From: LSCE01 sp050485425
GTDB lineage: Bacteria > Pseudomonadota > Gammaproteobacteria > Nitrococcales > Aquisalimonadaceae
Assembly: GCA_050485425.1 (NCBI GenBank)
Contig: JBJHBJ010000020.1
Location: forward strand, 4,368 to 68,367
Direction: 5' to 3'
DNA: 64,000 nucleotides
The translations under genes were made by a program, and so were the position numbers. Below the pieces are notes generated by a model. The model saw only the letters and a list, made by a program, of their open reading frames with translations, was not told where the DNA came from and made no database searches. This document shows, piece by piece, positions 25,009-33,868 of this stretch; position 1 is the first letter of the stretch; every line of letters begins with the position of its first letter.

Positions 25009-26073
25009 ATGGCCGCATTTCTGAGCTGCGACGGGCTGCAAAAGAATTTCGGCGGGCAGTCCGTCCTCCGGGACATCGCGCTGGACGTGCAGCATGGGGA
25101 ATGCGTGGTGCTGCTCGGCCCCTCCGGCTGCGGCAAGACCACGCTGCTGAACATCGTCACCGGCATGCTGGCAGCAGACGGTGGCGAACTGCGCTGTGAC
25201 GGTCGGCTGCTGGACTCCCGGGCGCGCGGCGTCCACATGCCCATGCAGAAACGCGGCTTCGCCATGGTGTTCCAGGATTTCAGCCTGTGGCCGCACATGA
25301 CGGTGGCGGAGAACGTGGCTTTCGGCCTGCGCATGCAGGGCGTCGCCCGCGGGGCGCGCGAGGCCCGGGTCAGGCAGGTGCTGGACCAGGTACAGATGCG
25401 TGCTTTCATGGACCGCCTGCCGGGTCGGCTTTCCGGCGGGCAGCAGCAGCGCGTCGCCATCGCCCGCGCCCTTGCCGTCCAGCCGCGCCTGCTGTTGCTG
25501 GACGAGCCGCTTTCCGCACTCGACGCCCGCCTGCGCGAGGATCTCAAGCACGAGCTTGCCACGCTGCTGCGCGAGACCGAACTCACCGCGCTGTACGTGA
25601 CGCATGACCAGCAGGAGGCCTTCACGCTGGGCAACCGGATTGCGCTGATGAACGAAGGCCGCATCGCTCAGCTCGGAACACCTGAATCCCTGTACCAGGA
25701 ACCGGCAAGCAGCTTCGTCGCCGGCTTTATCGGCAACTCCAACCTGATGCCGTACCGACGGATGAACGGCCACGTGATGCTGGACGGGGAACTGGACCTG
25801 GCGCTGGCCGCGGAAAACGCTCCGGAACAGGGACGCTTCATGCTGCGCCGGGAAGCCGTCCGTGTCTGCCACGATTCGGAGTGCAACAGCGAAAACTGGC
25901 TCAGCCTCGAAGCGATATGCGAACAAACGCATTACCTGGGTGATCGACAGGAAGCCCTGGTTCGTCTGCGAAACGGCATGCAGGTCCGGGGGCTGGCTCG
26001 CGGCGCGGTGAGGCCTGGCCACACGGTGCATGTGCGCTTTCCGCAGGACGCCGTCCGGTTCCTGGCAGACTGA
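25009..26073 (+). CDS. ABC importer ATP-binding protein (phosphonate/iron type)
   Basis: ATPase of 354 residues from the Fe/putrescine/2-aminoethylphosphonate branch. Walker A GPSGCGKTT (37-45), Q-loop VFQDFSLWP, signature LSGGQQQR, Walker B LLLLDEPLSALD, switch His in YVTHDQQEA, and a C-terminal TOBE-like extension (about 270-354). First gene of a three-gene operon, joined to the binding protein by a 1-bp overlap. The upstream Pho box argues for a phosphorus substrate such as an aminophosphonate rather than iron. That substrate call is inference. Confidence 0.88.
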   Translation: MAAFLSCDGLQKNFGGQSVLRDIALDVQHGECVVLLGPSGCGKTTLLNIVTGMLAADGGELRCDGRLLDSRARGVHMPMQKRGFAMVFQDFSLWPHMTVAENVAFGLRMQGVARGAREARVRQVLDQVQMRAFMDRLPGRLSGGQQQRVAIARALAVQPRLLLLDEPLSALDARLREDLKHELATLLRETELTALYVTHDQQEAFTLGNRIALMNEGRIAQLGTPESLYQEPASSFVAGFIGNSNLMPYRRMNGHVMLDGELDLALAAENAPEQGRFMLRREAVRVCHDSECNSENWLSLEAICEQTHYLGDRQEALVRLRNGMQVRGLARGAVRPGHTVHVRFPQDAVRFLAD

Positions 26074-27089
26074 TGCGCGCCGCCATGCTACGCGGGCTGG
26101 CCCTGGTGGCCGGTTGCGGACTATTGCTGGGCGGCTGCGGTGGCCAGTCCGCGCCCGATGATCGCCTGGTCGTCTATTCCGCCGGTCCGAGGCCGTTGGC
26201 GGAGTCCGTCACCCAGGCGTTCGAGGAGCGGACCGGCACCCGCGTCGACCTGTTTGCCGCCACCACCGGCCAGGTCATGGCTCGACTGGAGGCGGAGCGC
26301 TATCGTCCCAGGGCGGACGTGGTGATCTTCGCCAGCCAGGTGGCGGCGGAAGCCCTCAAGGCGGACGACCGCCTGCTGCCCTACCCCACCCCCCCGTGGA
26401 TCGAGCACACCCGTGCGGACTGGCACGACCCGGACCACACCTATTTCGCGACCTCCGCGGCACTGGTCGGCATGGCCTTCCACCGGGACGCCTATACCCC
26501 CGACGCCGATCTGCGCCCGGCACTGGAAGGTGCGCTCTCGCTGCGGCTCACCATGCCCTCGCCGTCCCGTTCCGGCGCAGCCGGGGATTTCGTGGTTGCC
26601 TACGTGCTCCATAACGGCGAGGACGCGTATACGCATTTTCTCGATGCCCGTCGCCACGGCATGGATTTCGCTGCCGCGAACTCACAGGCGATCGGCACGC
26701 TCCTGGTCGGTGCCTTCCAGGGGATGATCGGCGCCGTGGATTACCTGATCTACCGCCAGATCGAGCAGGGCGCGCCCCTGGTCATGCATTATCCGGACAG
26801 CGGCTCCGCGCTGGTGCAGCGGCCTATCGCAATCATGGCTGGCACCCGCATCCCGGGCCGTGCCCGCGCCTTTGTCGACCACTATTTTTCGGAAGACGTT
26901 CAGCGTCAGGTCGCTGCCACGCACTTGCTTCCGGCCCGCGTGGACATCCCTGTCAGCGATGTCCGGCGAAACGCCGGAGAGGATCTGCCGACCCTGCTGG
27001 ACACCGATATCACTGAAGCGCTAGCGCGGCAGAACAGAATTCTCCGCCGCTTCCAGATCGCGGTCGAGCGCGCCGAGGTCGTGCGCTGA
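26073..27089 (+). CDS. ABC importer substrate-binding lipoprotein
   Basis: Periplasmic binding protein of 338 residues with a lipoprotein signal (LLLGGC, Cys22). It belongs to the class containing ferric-iron proteins such as FbpA and FutA and the phosphonate proteins PhnS/AepX: YSAGPRPLAESVTQAFEERTG at the mature N-terminus, then ADVVIFASQ and later PSRSGAAGDFVVAY. The adjacent Tyr-Tyr pair used for iron by FbpA is not obvious (the region reads VDYLIYRQ), which leaves iron less favoured. 1-bp overlaps (ATGA/TGATG) link it to both neighbours. Confidence 0.85.
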   Translation: MRAAMLRGLALVAGCGLLLGGCGGQSAPDDRLVVYSAGPRPLAESVTQAFEERTGTRVDLFAATTGQVMARLEAERYRPRADVVIFASQVAAEALKADDRLLPYPTPPWIEHTRADWHDPDHTYFATSAALVGMAFHRDAYTPDADLRPALEGALSLRLTMPSPSRSGAAGDFVVAYVLHNGEDAYTHFLDARRHGMDFAAANSQAIGTLLVGAFQGMIGAVDYLIYRQIEQGAPLVMHYPDSGSALVQRPIAIMAGTRIPGRARAFVDHYFSEDVQRQVAATHLLPARVDIPVSDVRRNAGEDLPTLLDTDITEALARQNRILRRFQIAVERAEVVR

Positions 27090-28753
27090 TGAGGCTGCGC
27101 GCCCCCCGCAACCTCCCCTTGCTCCTCTGCCTGGCCGTGCTGATGGTCACAGCCGGTTATCCGCTGCTCATCCTGTTCGCGCAGAGCATATTCCCCAACA
27201 TCCTCGGCGGCCGGTTCGACGGATTCCTGGACGCCTATCGCCGCATCATCGACACCCCGAACCTGCTGGCCATGATCGGAACCTCGCTGGCCTGGGCCGG
27301 CGCGGTCACGCTGGTGAGCTGGGTGTTCGGCATTCCCTGCGGCTACCTGCTGGCCAGGACCGATATTCCCGGCAAGCTGTGGGCACGCCTGTCGCTGCTG
27401 GTTCCCATCATGACGCCACCGTATATCCTGGCGTTGTCCTATATCCTGGTCATGCAGCAGGGGGGCTATGCGGACAGCCTGGCGGGCGGCCTGCCGGACG
27501 AGCTCCGCGCGTGGTTCTTCTCGTTCTGGGGCGTGGCGGTGGTCATGGCGCTGGCGTCGTTCGGCTATGTGGCGCTGGCCGTGGAGGCCACGCTATCCAC
27601 ACTGCCCCGGCGGCTCGAGGACGCAGCCACCCTGCTCGGCGCGGGCTGGTGGGCGCGCACGCGCCTTATCCTGTTTCCCCTGCTGTTGCCCGCGGTGCTC
27701 AATTCCGGGCTGCTGGTGTTTCTGGAAGCCATCTCGAACTTCGGGGTGCCGGCCGTCCTGGGCACCCGTTCCAACCTGCCGCTGCTGCCGGCGGAAATCT
27801 TCTATCTGGTGACCAGCTGGCCGGTGGACCTGGCGCTGGCCACCTCGCTGTCCTCGTTGCTGTGCCTATTCGCGCTGTTCGCCCTGTACGGCAGCCGTTG
27901 GCTGGCCAATCTGCTGAGCGGGGGCGACATCCGCCCCGGGGAGCCGGAGATCATCCTGCTGGGCGGAACCGGCAAGCTGTTTGCCTGGGCCTGGCTGGCC
28001 GCGCTGTTCTTCTTCAGCTCGGGCCTGCCCTACCTGGCAATGGTGTTGAGCAGCCTGGCGGATAGTTGGGAGGCCGGCATGCCGGAGCTGACATTGCGTC
28101 ACTACCAGGCATTGTTCGAACCGGGCTCACGGGGCCTGCAGGCATTGTTGACCAGCCTGGGACTCAGCATCGCCGCGGCCACGATCTGCGTGCTTGCCGG
28201 GGGTTATATCGCCTATGTCAACATCCGCTCGCAAGGGCCGCTGCAACGCTTCCTGGACGGTCTGGCCACGCTGCCCCGGGTCATCCCCAAAATCGTCATG
28301 GCGGTGGCGCTGATCCTGGCCTGGAACGCGTCCTGGGTGCGCATCGACATCTACAACACCATCTGGATCCTGCTGCTGGCCTACGTGGTGATCTACATCA
28401 CTGATGCGCTCAACTACAGCAACACCACGCTGCGCGCCATGAACCCGAACCTGGAACATGCCGGTGCCATACTCGGCGCCGGTCGCCGGGCCGTCTTCAC
28501 CCGCATCGTGCTGCCACGGCTGCGGCCGGCCCTGATGGCGGCCTGGCTGACCACGTTCATCGTCTGCATGCGCGAACTGGTGGCGTCCATCCTGCTGCTC
28601 CCTCCCGGGGTGGATGTCACCGCCACCTATATCTTCAACCAGTTCGAGCAGGGCGACATTGCCATGGCCATGGCAATGGCGACCGTCACCATCCTGCTGT
28701 CCACAATCGTTCTGGTCGGTTTCCAGCTTTCCGGCCGCAAGCGCGGTCAATAA
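27089..28753 (+). CDS. ABC importer permease, fused two-domain type
   Basis: A 554-residue inner-membrane permease with about 12 helices arranged as two homologous halves, each with an EAA-type loop (first near ATLLGAGWWARTRLILFPLL, second near AGAILGAGRRAVFTRIVLP). This fused form is typical of FbpB and of the aminophosphonate PhnU/V-like systems. It starts at ATG 27089 overlapping the stop of the binding protein gene. The ABC operon ends 24 bp from the convergent mrtJ gene. Confidence 0.9.
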   Translation: MRLRAPRNLPLLLCLAVLMVTAGYPLLILFAQSIFPNILGGRFDGFLDAYRRIIDTPNLLAMIGTSLAWAGAVTLVSWVFGIPCGYLLARTDIPGKLWARLSLLVPIMTPPYILALSYILVMQQGGYADSLAGGLPDELRAWFFSFWGVAVVMALASFGYVALAVEATLSTLPRRLEDAATLLGAGWWARTRLILFPLLLPAVLNSGLLVFLEAISNFGVPAVLGTRSNLPLLPAEIFYLVTSWPVDLALATSLSSLLCLFALFALYGSRWLANLLSGGDIRPGEPEIILLGGTGKLFAWAWLAALFFFSSGLPYLAMVLSSLADSWEAGMPELTLRHYQALFEPGSRGLQALLTSLGLSIAAATICVLAGGYIAYVNIRSQGPLQRFLDGLATLPRVIPKIVMAVALILAWNASWVRIDIYNTIWILLLAYVVIYITDALNYSNTTLRAMNPNLEHAGAILGAGRRAVFTRIVLPRLRPALMAAWLTTFIVCMRELVASILLLPPGVDVTATYIFNQFEQGDIAMAMAMATVTILLSTIVLVGFQLSGRKRGQ

Positions 28754-28777
28754 GCCTTTCCGGGGGAATCAGGTGGA

Positions 28778-29227
28778 TCAGTACCGGGCCAGCAGCAATG
28801 CGGCCGAGAGCCCACAGGCGTTGTACCAGGCATGCAGAAGAATGGGAGAAAGAAGGCTGTCATGCCGCTCGCGGAAATAACCCAGCACCAGCCCGGGCAG
28901 CACGATCAGTGCGGCCAGCGCCAGCCCTCCCAGAGGCAGGTGTGCCAGCGAAAAGACAACCGCGGTGGACAGACACGCAACGGAAACCCCCAGCCACTGG
29001 CGGCGCATCGGGCCAAAGCGGCGCAGGCCGGTTTGCAGGCAGCCGCGAAAAGCGCTTTCCTCCAGCACCGGGTAAGCCAGCAGAAACAGCACCAGGAAGA
29101 GCGGCGTCACGGAAGGGAGCTGGGGCGACCCCAGCAACAGACAGGCCGGCCCGGCGAGAACCGGACCGGCCAGGATGGCGACCCGAAGCTGCGGGTCGCC
29201 GAGTTTCAGTTCCTGCGGTAGCGCCAC
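28778..29227 (-). CDS. mrtJ: JDVT-CTERM system glutamic protease MrtJ (CPBP family)
   Basis: A 149-residue CPBP-type intramembrane protease. The catalytic set is visible: Glu56-Glu57 in VLEESAFRG, His96 in FSLAHLP and His132 in LLHAWYNA. It is small for the family, about four helices. I chose GTG 29227, which overlaps the end of the CTERM protein gene by 22 bp; other GTG/ATG starts upstream (29236, 29302) are possible. Direct coupling to a JDVT-CTERM substrate identifies it as the matching sorting enzyme MrtJ, which would cleave the C-terminal anchor after membrane insertion. Confidence 0.8.
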   Translation of the reverse strand: MALPQELKLGDPQLRVAILAGPVLAGPACLLLGSPQLPSVTPLFLVLFLLAYPVLEESAFRGCLQTGLRRFGPMRRQWLGVSVACLSTAVVFSLAHLPLGGLALAALIVLPGLVLGYFRERHDSLLSPILLHAWYNACGLSAALLLARY

Positions 29228-30954
29228 GCACCCCACCCGGCCGCGACCATCAGCATCAGCAGCAAGGTCGGATCGACCCGGTCGCTGCTGCCCACGGTAC
29301 AACCGGGAACGCTACCGGAGGCCCCGCTGGAAATGCGCGGGTCGCTCCCGTCGTGACCATCGCCCGGGCTGCCGGGATCGCCCGGAGCACCATTATCGTC
29401 CGCCTCGGGGTAAACCGCCGAGCGCACGCTGGAAACCGCCATGTTGGTGCCGACCGCCATGGCCCGCAGTTCCGTGCCCGGCGCCACGCTGACGGCATCG
29501 CCGTTGCTCACCGTCTCCGCGGTCTCCGGATCCGGATCGGAGCCATCGATGGTATAGACGATCATCACGCCATCTGAGTCCGACTGCAGCGTGACACTGA
29601 TGTTGCCCTCCTGTGCCGGCACACCGCCGGGCAAAGGGTCGAATACCGGGGTCGCCACCTCGGATGCCATGTTGACGCTGTCGAAGTAGACCGCGCGGGG
29701 AAGGTTGGCAGTCGGATTGCTGCCTTCCCCGCTGCGATCGCGAACACGCACGCTGATGAACGCCGAGACGGCATCGGGATAGTCCTCTGCCAGATCCAGG
29801 TTCATCACGTCCCCATCCGGCGGCGCCGCGGTGAGCAGTGAATACCAGCGGCCGGCTTCCGGATCGCCGCCGGGTGCGCCGAAGCCGGGGAAGTTGGCTT
29901 CCAGATCCACCAGCTCCGTGCCGCCGCAGTCGGCGGCATCATAGACACGCAGGGCGATTCTGCCGGCCAGATCGACCGAGGGCACATCGCTGCGGACGAA
30001 GGCCTCGGGTGCCAAGCGCTCGCCCCCGCCCAGCGCGAAACACTGGTCCAGCTTGCTGTCACCGAATCCGCCGGCCTGCCCTTCGGAGTAGTAGACATTG
30101 CCGCCGGCAAGCGCGAACCAGGCCGGCCCGACCGCCGCCGGAAAATCGGTGAACCGGTCAAGGAACCAGCCCTCGCTGCCACCGACGATGAAGTCCCCGT
30201 CGACGAAACCCGCGTGGCTGAAATCTCCATTGACGATGAGATTGGCCGCCGACCCCTCCTGGATGACACGCACGTCATCCACGTAGATTTCCAGCCCGGT
30301 CGGGGTGTTGTCGGCTCCACTGCGATCGCGGAAGCGCAGGCTGAAGTACATGGCATTGGCGCCGTCCGGATAGAGGTATTCCGCCCCACTGCCGGCCGGA
30401 CCGTAGGTCATGGGCCGGCCGTCGCCGTCGACGCTGATACGGGTCCACTCGTTGGTGTCCACCTGGCTGCCGACATCCGCGTCCAGGTCCTCGTTGTTGT
30501 CGTTGCCACCCAGCCGCGCGCCATTGTCGTCACGGCGGAGCGCGTCGATACAAGCTTCCATGTCGGCATAGAAGTTCGGGTTCACGCGTACGGCCAGCCC
30601 GTCCGGATTGGACGCCGGGGTAAACGCCAGGTAGTCGATGGTCAGTCGTCGGCTGTTGTCGACAGGAACGCACTGTTCCAGCTTGCTGGCACCGAAGCCG
30701 CCGGTAAGCACGTTCGGCCGCAGAACGCTCGCACCGGCAGGCGAATCCAGGCTTGCATCGGTGATCACATCGAAACCGTCCTCGGCATCCTGGACGTACC
30801 AGCCGGGCGGGCCGCTGCCCTCCTGGTAGGTCATACCGCCCTCGCCCGCCGCGGTGTAGCTGGCGAAATCGCCGTTCAACAACTGCGCATGCGCCGACCC
30901 TGCCATCAGCCATGCCGCAACCGCGCAGCCTGCAACTCGTCTGGAGAAACTCAT
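29206..30954 (-). CDS. Surface protein with JDVT-CTERM sorting signal
   Basis: A 582-residue exported protein: signal peptide (about 1-23), two related carbohydrate-binding-like modules that each start with NGDF and contain SKLEQC or SKLDQC (about 25-235 and 236-430), a chitobiase C-terminal-like domain (about 435-515), an Asp/Gly/Pro linker, then the sorting tail at 551-582: GCT, DPTL, a hydrophobic helix and basic WRYRRN. The invariant Cys (Cys552) and DPTL are the JDVT-CTERM hallmark. The tail probably is cut by MrtJ, encoded next, leaving the protein attached or released at the cell surface. 36 bp after the porin gene on the same strand. Confidence 0.85.
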   Translation of the reverse strand: MSFSRRVAGCAVAAWLMAGSAHAQLLNGDFASYTAAGEGGMTYQEGSGPPGWYVQDAEDGFDVITDASLDSPAGASVLRPNVLTGGFGASKLEQCVPVDNSRRLTIDYLAFTPASNPDGLAVRVNPNFYADMEACIDALRRDDNGARLGGNDNNEDLDADVGSQVDTNEWTRISVDGDGRPMTYGPAGSGAEYLYPDGANAMYFSLRFRDRSGADNTPTGLEIYVDDVRVIQEGSAANLIVNGDFSHAGFVDGDFIVGGSEGWFLDRFTDFPAAVGPAWFALAGGNVYYSEGQAGGFGDSKLDQCFALGGGERLAPEAFVRSDVPSVDLAGRIALRVYDAADCGGTELVDLEANFPGFGAPGGDPEAGRWYSLLTAAPPDGDVMNLDLAEDYPDAVSAFISVRVRDRSGEGSNPTANLPRAVYFDSVNMASEVATPVFDPLPGGVPAQEGNISVTLQSDSDGVMIVYTIDGSDPDPETAETVSNGDAVSVAPGTELRAMAVGTNMAVSSVRSAVYPEADDNGAPGDPGSPGDGHDGSDPRISSGASGSVPGCTVGSSDRVDPTLLLMLMVAAGWGAWRYRRN

Positions 30955-30990
30955 TGAATCCGATCCTCTTGGGAATTGATCAGTGTTCTT

Positions 30991-32427
30991 CTAGAACTCG
31001 TACTGCGCCCGCAAGGCGTAGACCCAACCGTCGGTTTCCTTCCGGTCCAGCCCCTCGGTCCGGGAGGTTGCCGTTTCGGCTTCCAGGTACATGACGTTCA
31101 ACTTGAAGACGATGTCGTCCTCCGGGTACCAATTCAGGCCCAGCGTGTAGTGATCCATGACCTGGCCACCGTCAGCGGTCACGCCGCCATTGCGGGAATC
31201 CGCGCGGGCATACCGGGCCGCGAGCTTCCATGCACCCGGGCCGCCGGCGGACAGCGGCCGCTGCACCCGGATCCGCCCGAAGTCGCCCGAGAACGCACGG
31301 TAATTGCGGCGCTCCCCGGTCAGCAGATAGCTGCCCTGGACGTACCAGCCTGCGTGCTCCACGTCGTCGCCATTGACGCGGCTCAGCTCCTGGCGCAGGT
31401 ACTCGCCCTGCAACGAGAAGGGCCCCAGGCCGACAGCGGCCTCAATGGCTGCGGTCTGATAGTCCTCCACATCCTCCAGGTCGCGCCGCCCGATGAAACG
31501 GCCGTCAACAGCACGCGTGCCCAGCCGCGAGCGCATCCGGACGTCCTGATAGGAGCGGTCATCCCCACGTCCCTCGTAGGCATTGGCGCGGTAGTTGTAG
31601 GAGACGCCAAGGTGCGTCCAGAAATGATTCGCCTCGTCGCGGAACGGCGAGATCGAGCCGCGAGCCGCCAGACTGTAACCTTCCGTGAGTTCCCGGTCCC
31701 GCGCCACGCCATCACCCCCGAATACGCCGACCGCTCCGTACATATTGGGAATGAGGGTCTCGTACATGAGCCCTATCTGCCGGTCGGGCCGGTAAGCGTC
31801 CACCGGTGTGGCGCGTTCAATGAAGGTGATCCGGCGCGAGCTGGTGGAGCTTTCCAGGCTGAATGGCTCCTTGAAGTGACCCACGGCCAGCCGTCCGTTG
31901 TCGAACAGGTAGGCAAGGTAGGCGTTGGCAAAGCGGATCTCGTTGTCCCGGAAATCCACCTCCATCTGCCATTCCCAGTTGTCGTACATCAGACCAAGCG
32001 CGCCCAGCCGTGCCCGCCGTATGATGGTGCCGTAGCGGGCCAGCACGCCGTCGTTCGCCCGATCATCATCAACGGTGTAGCGGCTGTCGAAGTCAGTGTA
32101 GGCGCCGTCGATCATCAGGCGCCCGCGGATGCCGAAACGGTGCCGGCCATCCGGTGTGTCGACGCGGAAGTTGCGGACCCGCATCTCGAATGGTTCGCCG
32201 ACGACGGGTTCGGTCGGCTCGTACTCCATGGACGCGAATCGCTCCTGTACCGGCTCTCCGCCATGCTCCTGGCCCCGCAGTTCCAGCGCATCCGACTCGG
32301 TGAGCACGCCGCGTTCAATCAGTTTGTCGATGAGGGAATCGGTTTCGGAAGCAACGCCGGCCTGTGCCAGCGTCATCAGCAGTGTGGCCGCCAGCGCGAC
32401 CCCCACCCGGTTCTTGTAATACGTCAC
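30991..32427 (-). CDS. Porin of the phosphate-selective OprO/OprP family
   Basis: Outer-membrane beta-barrel of 478 residues. It has a signal peptide (about 1-26), a short helical N-terminal segment (SLIDKLIERGVLTESDALELR) typical of OprP/OprO-type porins, many alternating strands with RVNFRV- and FRDNEIRFANAY-like motifs, and a C-terminal Phe (LRAQYEF) as required for barrel assembly. Start is GTG 32427 with GGAG 7 nt upstream. A possible Pho box lies 220 nt upstream. It begins a minus-strand run with the CTERM protein and MrtJ. Substrate preference cannot be read from the sequence. Confidence 0.85.
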   Translation of the reverse strand: MTYYKNRVGVALAATLLMTLAQAGVASETDSLIDKLIERGVLTESDALELRGQEHGGEPVQERFASMEYEPTEPVVGEPFEMRVRNFRVDTPDGRHRFGIRGRLMIDGAYTDFDSRYTVDDDRANDGVLARYGTIIRRARLGALGLMYDNWEWQMEVDFRDNEIRFANAYLAYLFDNGRLAVGHFKEPFSLESSTSSRRITFIERATPVDAYRPDRQIGLMYETLIPNMYGAVGVFGGDGVARDRELTEGYSLAARGSISPFRDEANHFWTHLGVSYNYRANAYEGRGDDRSYQDVRMRSRLGTRAVDGRFIGRRDLEDVEDYQTAAIEAAVGLGPFSLQGEYLRQELSRVNGDDVEHAGWYVQGSYLLTGERRNYRAFSGDFGRIRVQRPLSAGGPGAWKLAARYARADSRNGGVTADGGQVMDHYTLGLNWYPEDDIVFKLNVMYLEAETATSRTEGLDRKETDGWVYALRAQYEF

Positions 32428-32436
32428 TCGTCGTCT

Positions 32437-32454
32437 CCAGGTTCATCTACCTGG
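32437..32454 (-). other. Hairpin next to the porin ribosome-binding site
   Basis: Perfect 6-bp stem CCAGGT/ACCTGG with a 6-nt loop, 10 nt upstream of the porin GTG. On the minus strand its 3' arm (ACCTGG) runs into the Shine-Dalgarno sequence TGGAGA, so folding would partly mask ribosome access. Confidence 0.4.
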
Positions 32455-32648
32455 ACAAGCTCGGCACGCGAGACACCCCGCGGGATGCCATGAGATGCTC
32501 GTCCCTGTTGCAATCGGAACGCCGCGAAGCGACGAACCGCCGGCGCAGAACGTTGCCGTCGGTAGTCGTGAGAAGGAATGAAGTATCCGGACGGGGACTG
32601 ACTCGCCACCCGTGACACTTCACGCGTGACAGAGACTAGAGGGCAAAA

Positions 32649-32688
32649 ATGACGAAGCGCTGACGCTTGATTTGCAGTTACATGTCGA
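32649..32688 (-). promoter_or_regulatory. Candidate degenerate Pho box upstream of the porin
   Basis: On the minus strand four 7-mers follow an 11-bp period with 4-bp spacers: TCGACAT, CTGCAAA, GCGTCAG and TCGTCAT, each matching CTGTCAT at four or five positions. A TAGTCT hexamer starts 10 nt after the last unit, the phoA-like -10 spacing. A second pair of half-sites (CTGTCAC and GTGTCAC) follows at 14-bp spacing. Weaker than the 24929 site. Confidence 0.4.
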
Positions 32689-32722
32689 TTCGATGAAAGC
32701 GGGAGCGCCCGCCCGCACGTCC

Positions 32723-33857
32723 CTACCGGGAAACGGCACGCGGTTGGTCGATCTCGAACTGCCTGACACAGTCCCTGCCAGCCGCCTTGGCCCGGTACAG
32801 TGCGATGTCCGCGCAACGGACCAGTTGACCGATGTCCGATGCGTGGACCGGCAAACCGGCCAGGCCGATGGAGACCGTGGGCTGCAGGTCGGCGTCGTTG
32901 TAGCGCACCCTGAGAGCGGCAACGGCCAACCGGAGGTTCTCGGCCACGCCGGCCCCGGCATCCACGCCGGTGCCGGGCAGCGCGATCAGGAATTCCTCGC
33001 CACCGTAGCGAATGATCAGATCCGTCTCCCGGGTGTGCACTCTCAGGCACTCGGCCACGGCCTGCAGCACGCGGTCACCGGCGGCGTGTCCATCGATCGT
33101 TGATCTGCTTGAAACGATCCAGATCCAGCAGCAGCAACGTGAGTTGCCTCAGTGACGCCGGAGCATGCTGATCGCCCCACTCCTCGAAGTAGCGGCGGTT
33201 GCCGAGCCCGGTCAGGCTGTCGTGATGGGCCAGATGGGCGAGTTCCTCCGCCAGCCCTCGGGTGCGGCGGATTTCGCCCTGGAAACGGCGTGCGTGACCG
33301 GTCGCCAGCAAGCCCAGCATCAGCGCCGCCAGCGCGTAGCTGATGGCCAGGTCGATCACGCGATCCGACTGCGTCGCATAGCCCTCCACCCAGTCGGGAA
33401 ACCGTGCTTCCACCGTCATGAACCCCAACGGCGAGACGATCAACAGGCCCAGCATCGCCACTCGCCAGCGTTTCAGCCCCTCGAGCGCGCCGGCCACATA
33501 GACCATGGCTATCAGGTAGAAGAGGATCGTGGGGCCCTCGAGCCCGCCGTTGTAGAGCCAGTTGCCGGGCAAAAGCACCACGGTGATCAGCAGCGCGTAG
33601 AGCACCGACATCCGGTCGAAATCGCCGCGCCAGCGGGAACGCCACCAGAGCCAGCAGGCGCAGGGCGCGGCCACCAGCATCGCGAGGGCGTACCAGGCGG
33701 GCGTGAACGCGAAAACATAGTTGATGAAGGCAGAGACGCCGGCAAAGAACACGCCCAGCAGCATGAAAGCATGATGGACCTGCCGAAACGGTTCTTCCGA
33801 TCCGCCCAGCAGCCACCAGCGCACGCTCCCCCACGCCCGTTTCCAGTCAGACTTCAT
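32723..33857 (-). pseudogene. Membrane diguanylate cyclase (GGDEF), frameshifted
   Basis: The gene starts at ATG 33857 with about six N-terminal membrane helices (to about residue 170), then a linker and a GGDEF domain (HHDSLTGLGNRRYFEEW). At about 33085-33095 the frame breaks after DRFKQINDR: the next residues in frame reach a stop, while GHAAGDRVLQAVAECL continues in another frame, consistent with loss of 2 bp (a NDRFGHAAG-type motif is expected). The downstream part has an intact RYGGEEFLIAL active site and an RETD inhibitory I-site five residues before GGEEF. The lesion may be natural or a sequencing error. Last gene of a minus-strand run, 11 bp after the permease. Confidence 0.85.
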
Positions 33858-33868
33858 CACACACCGGG

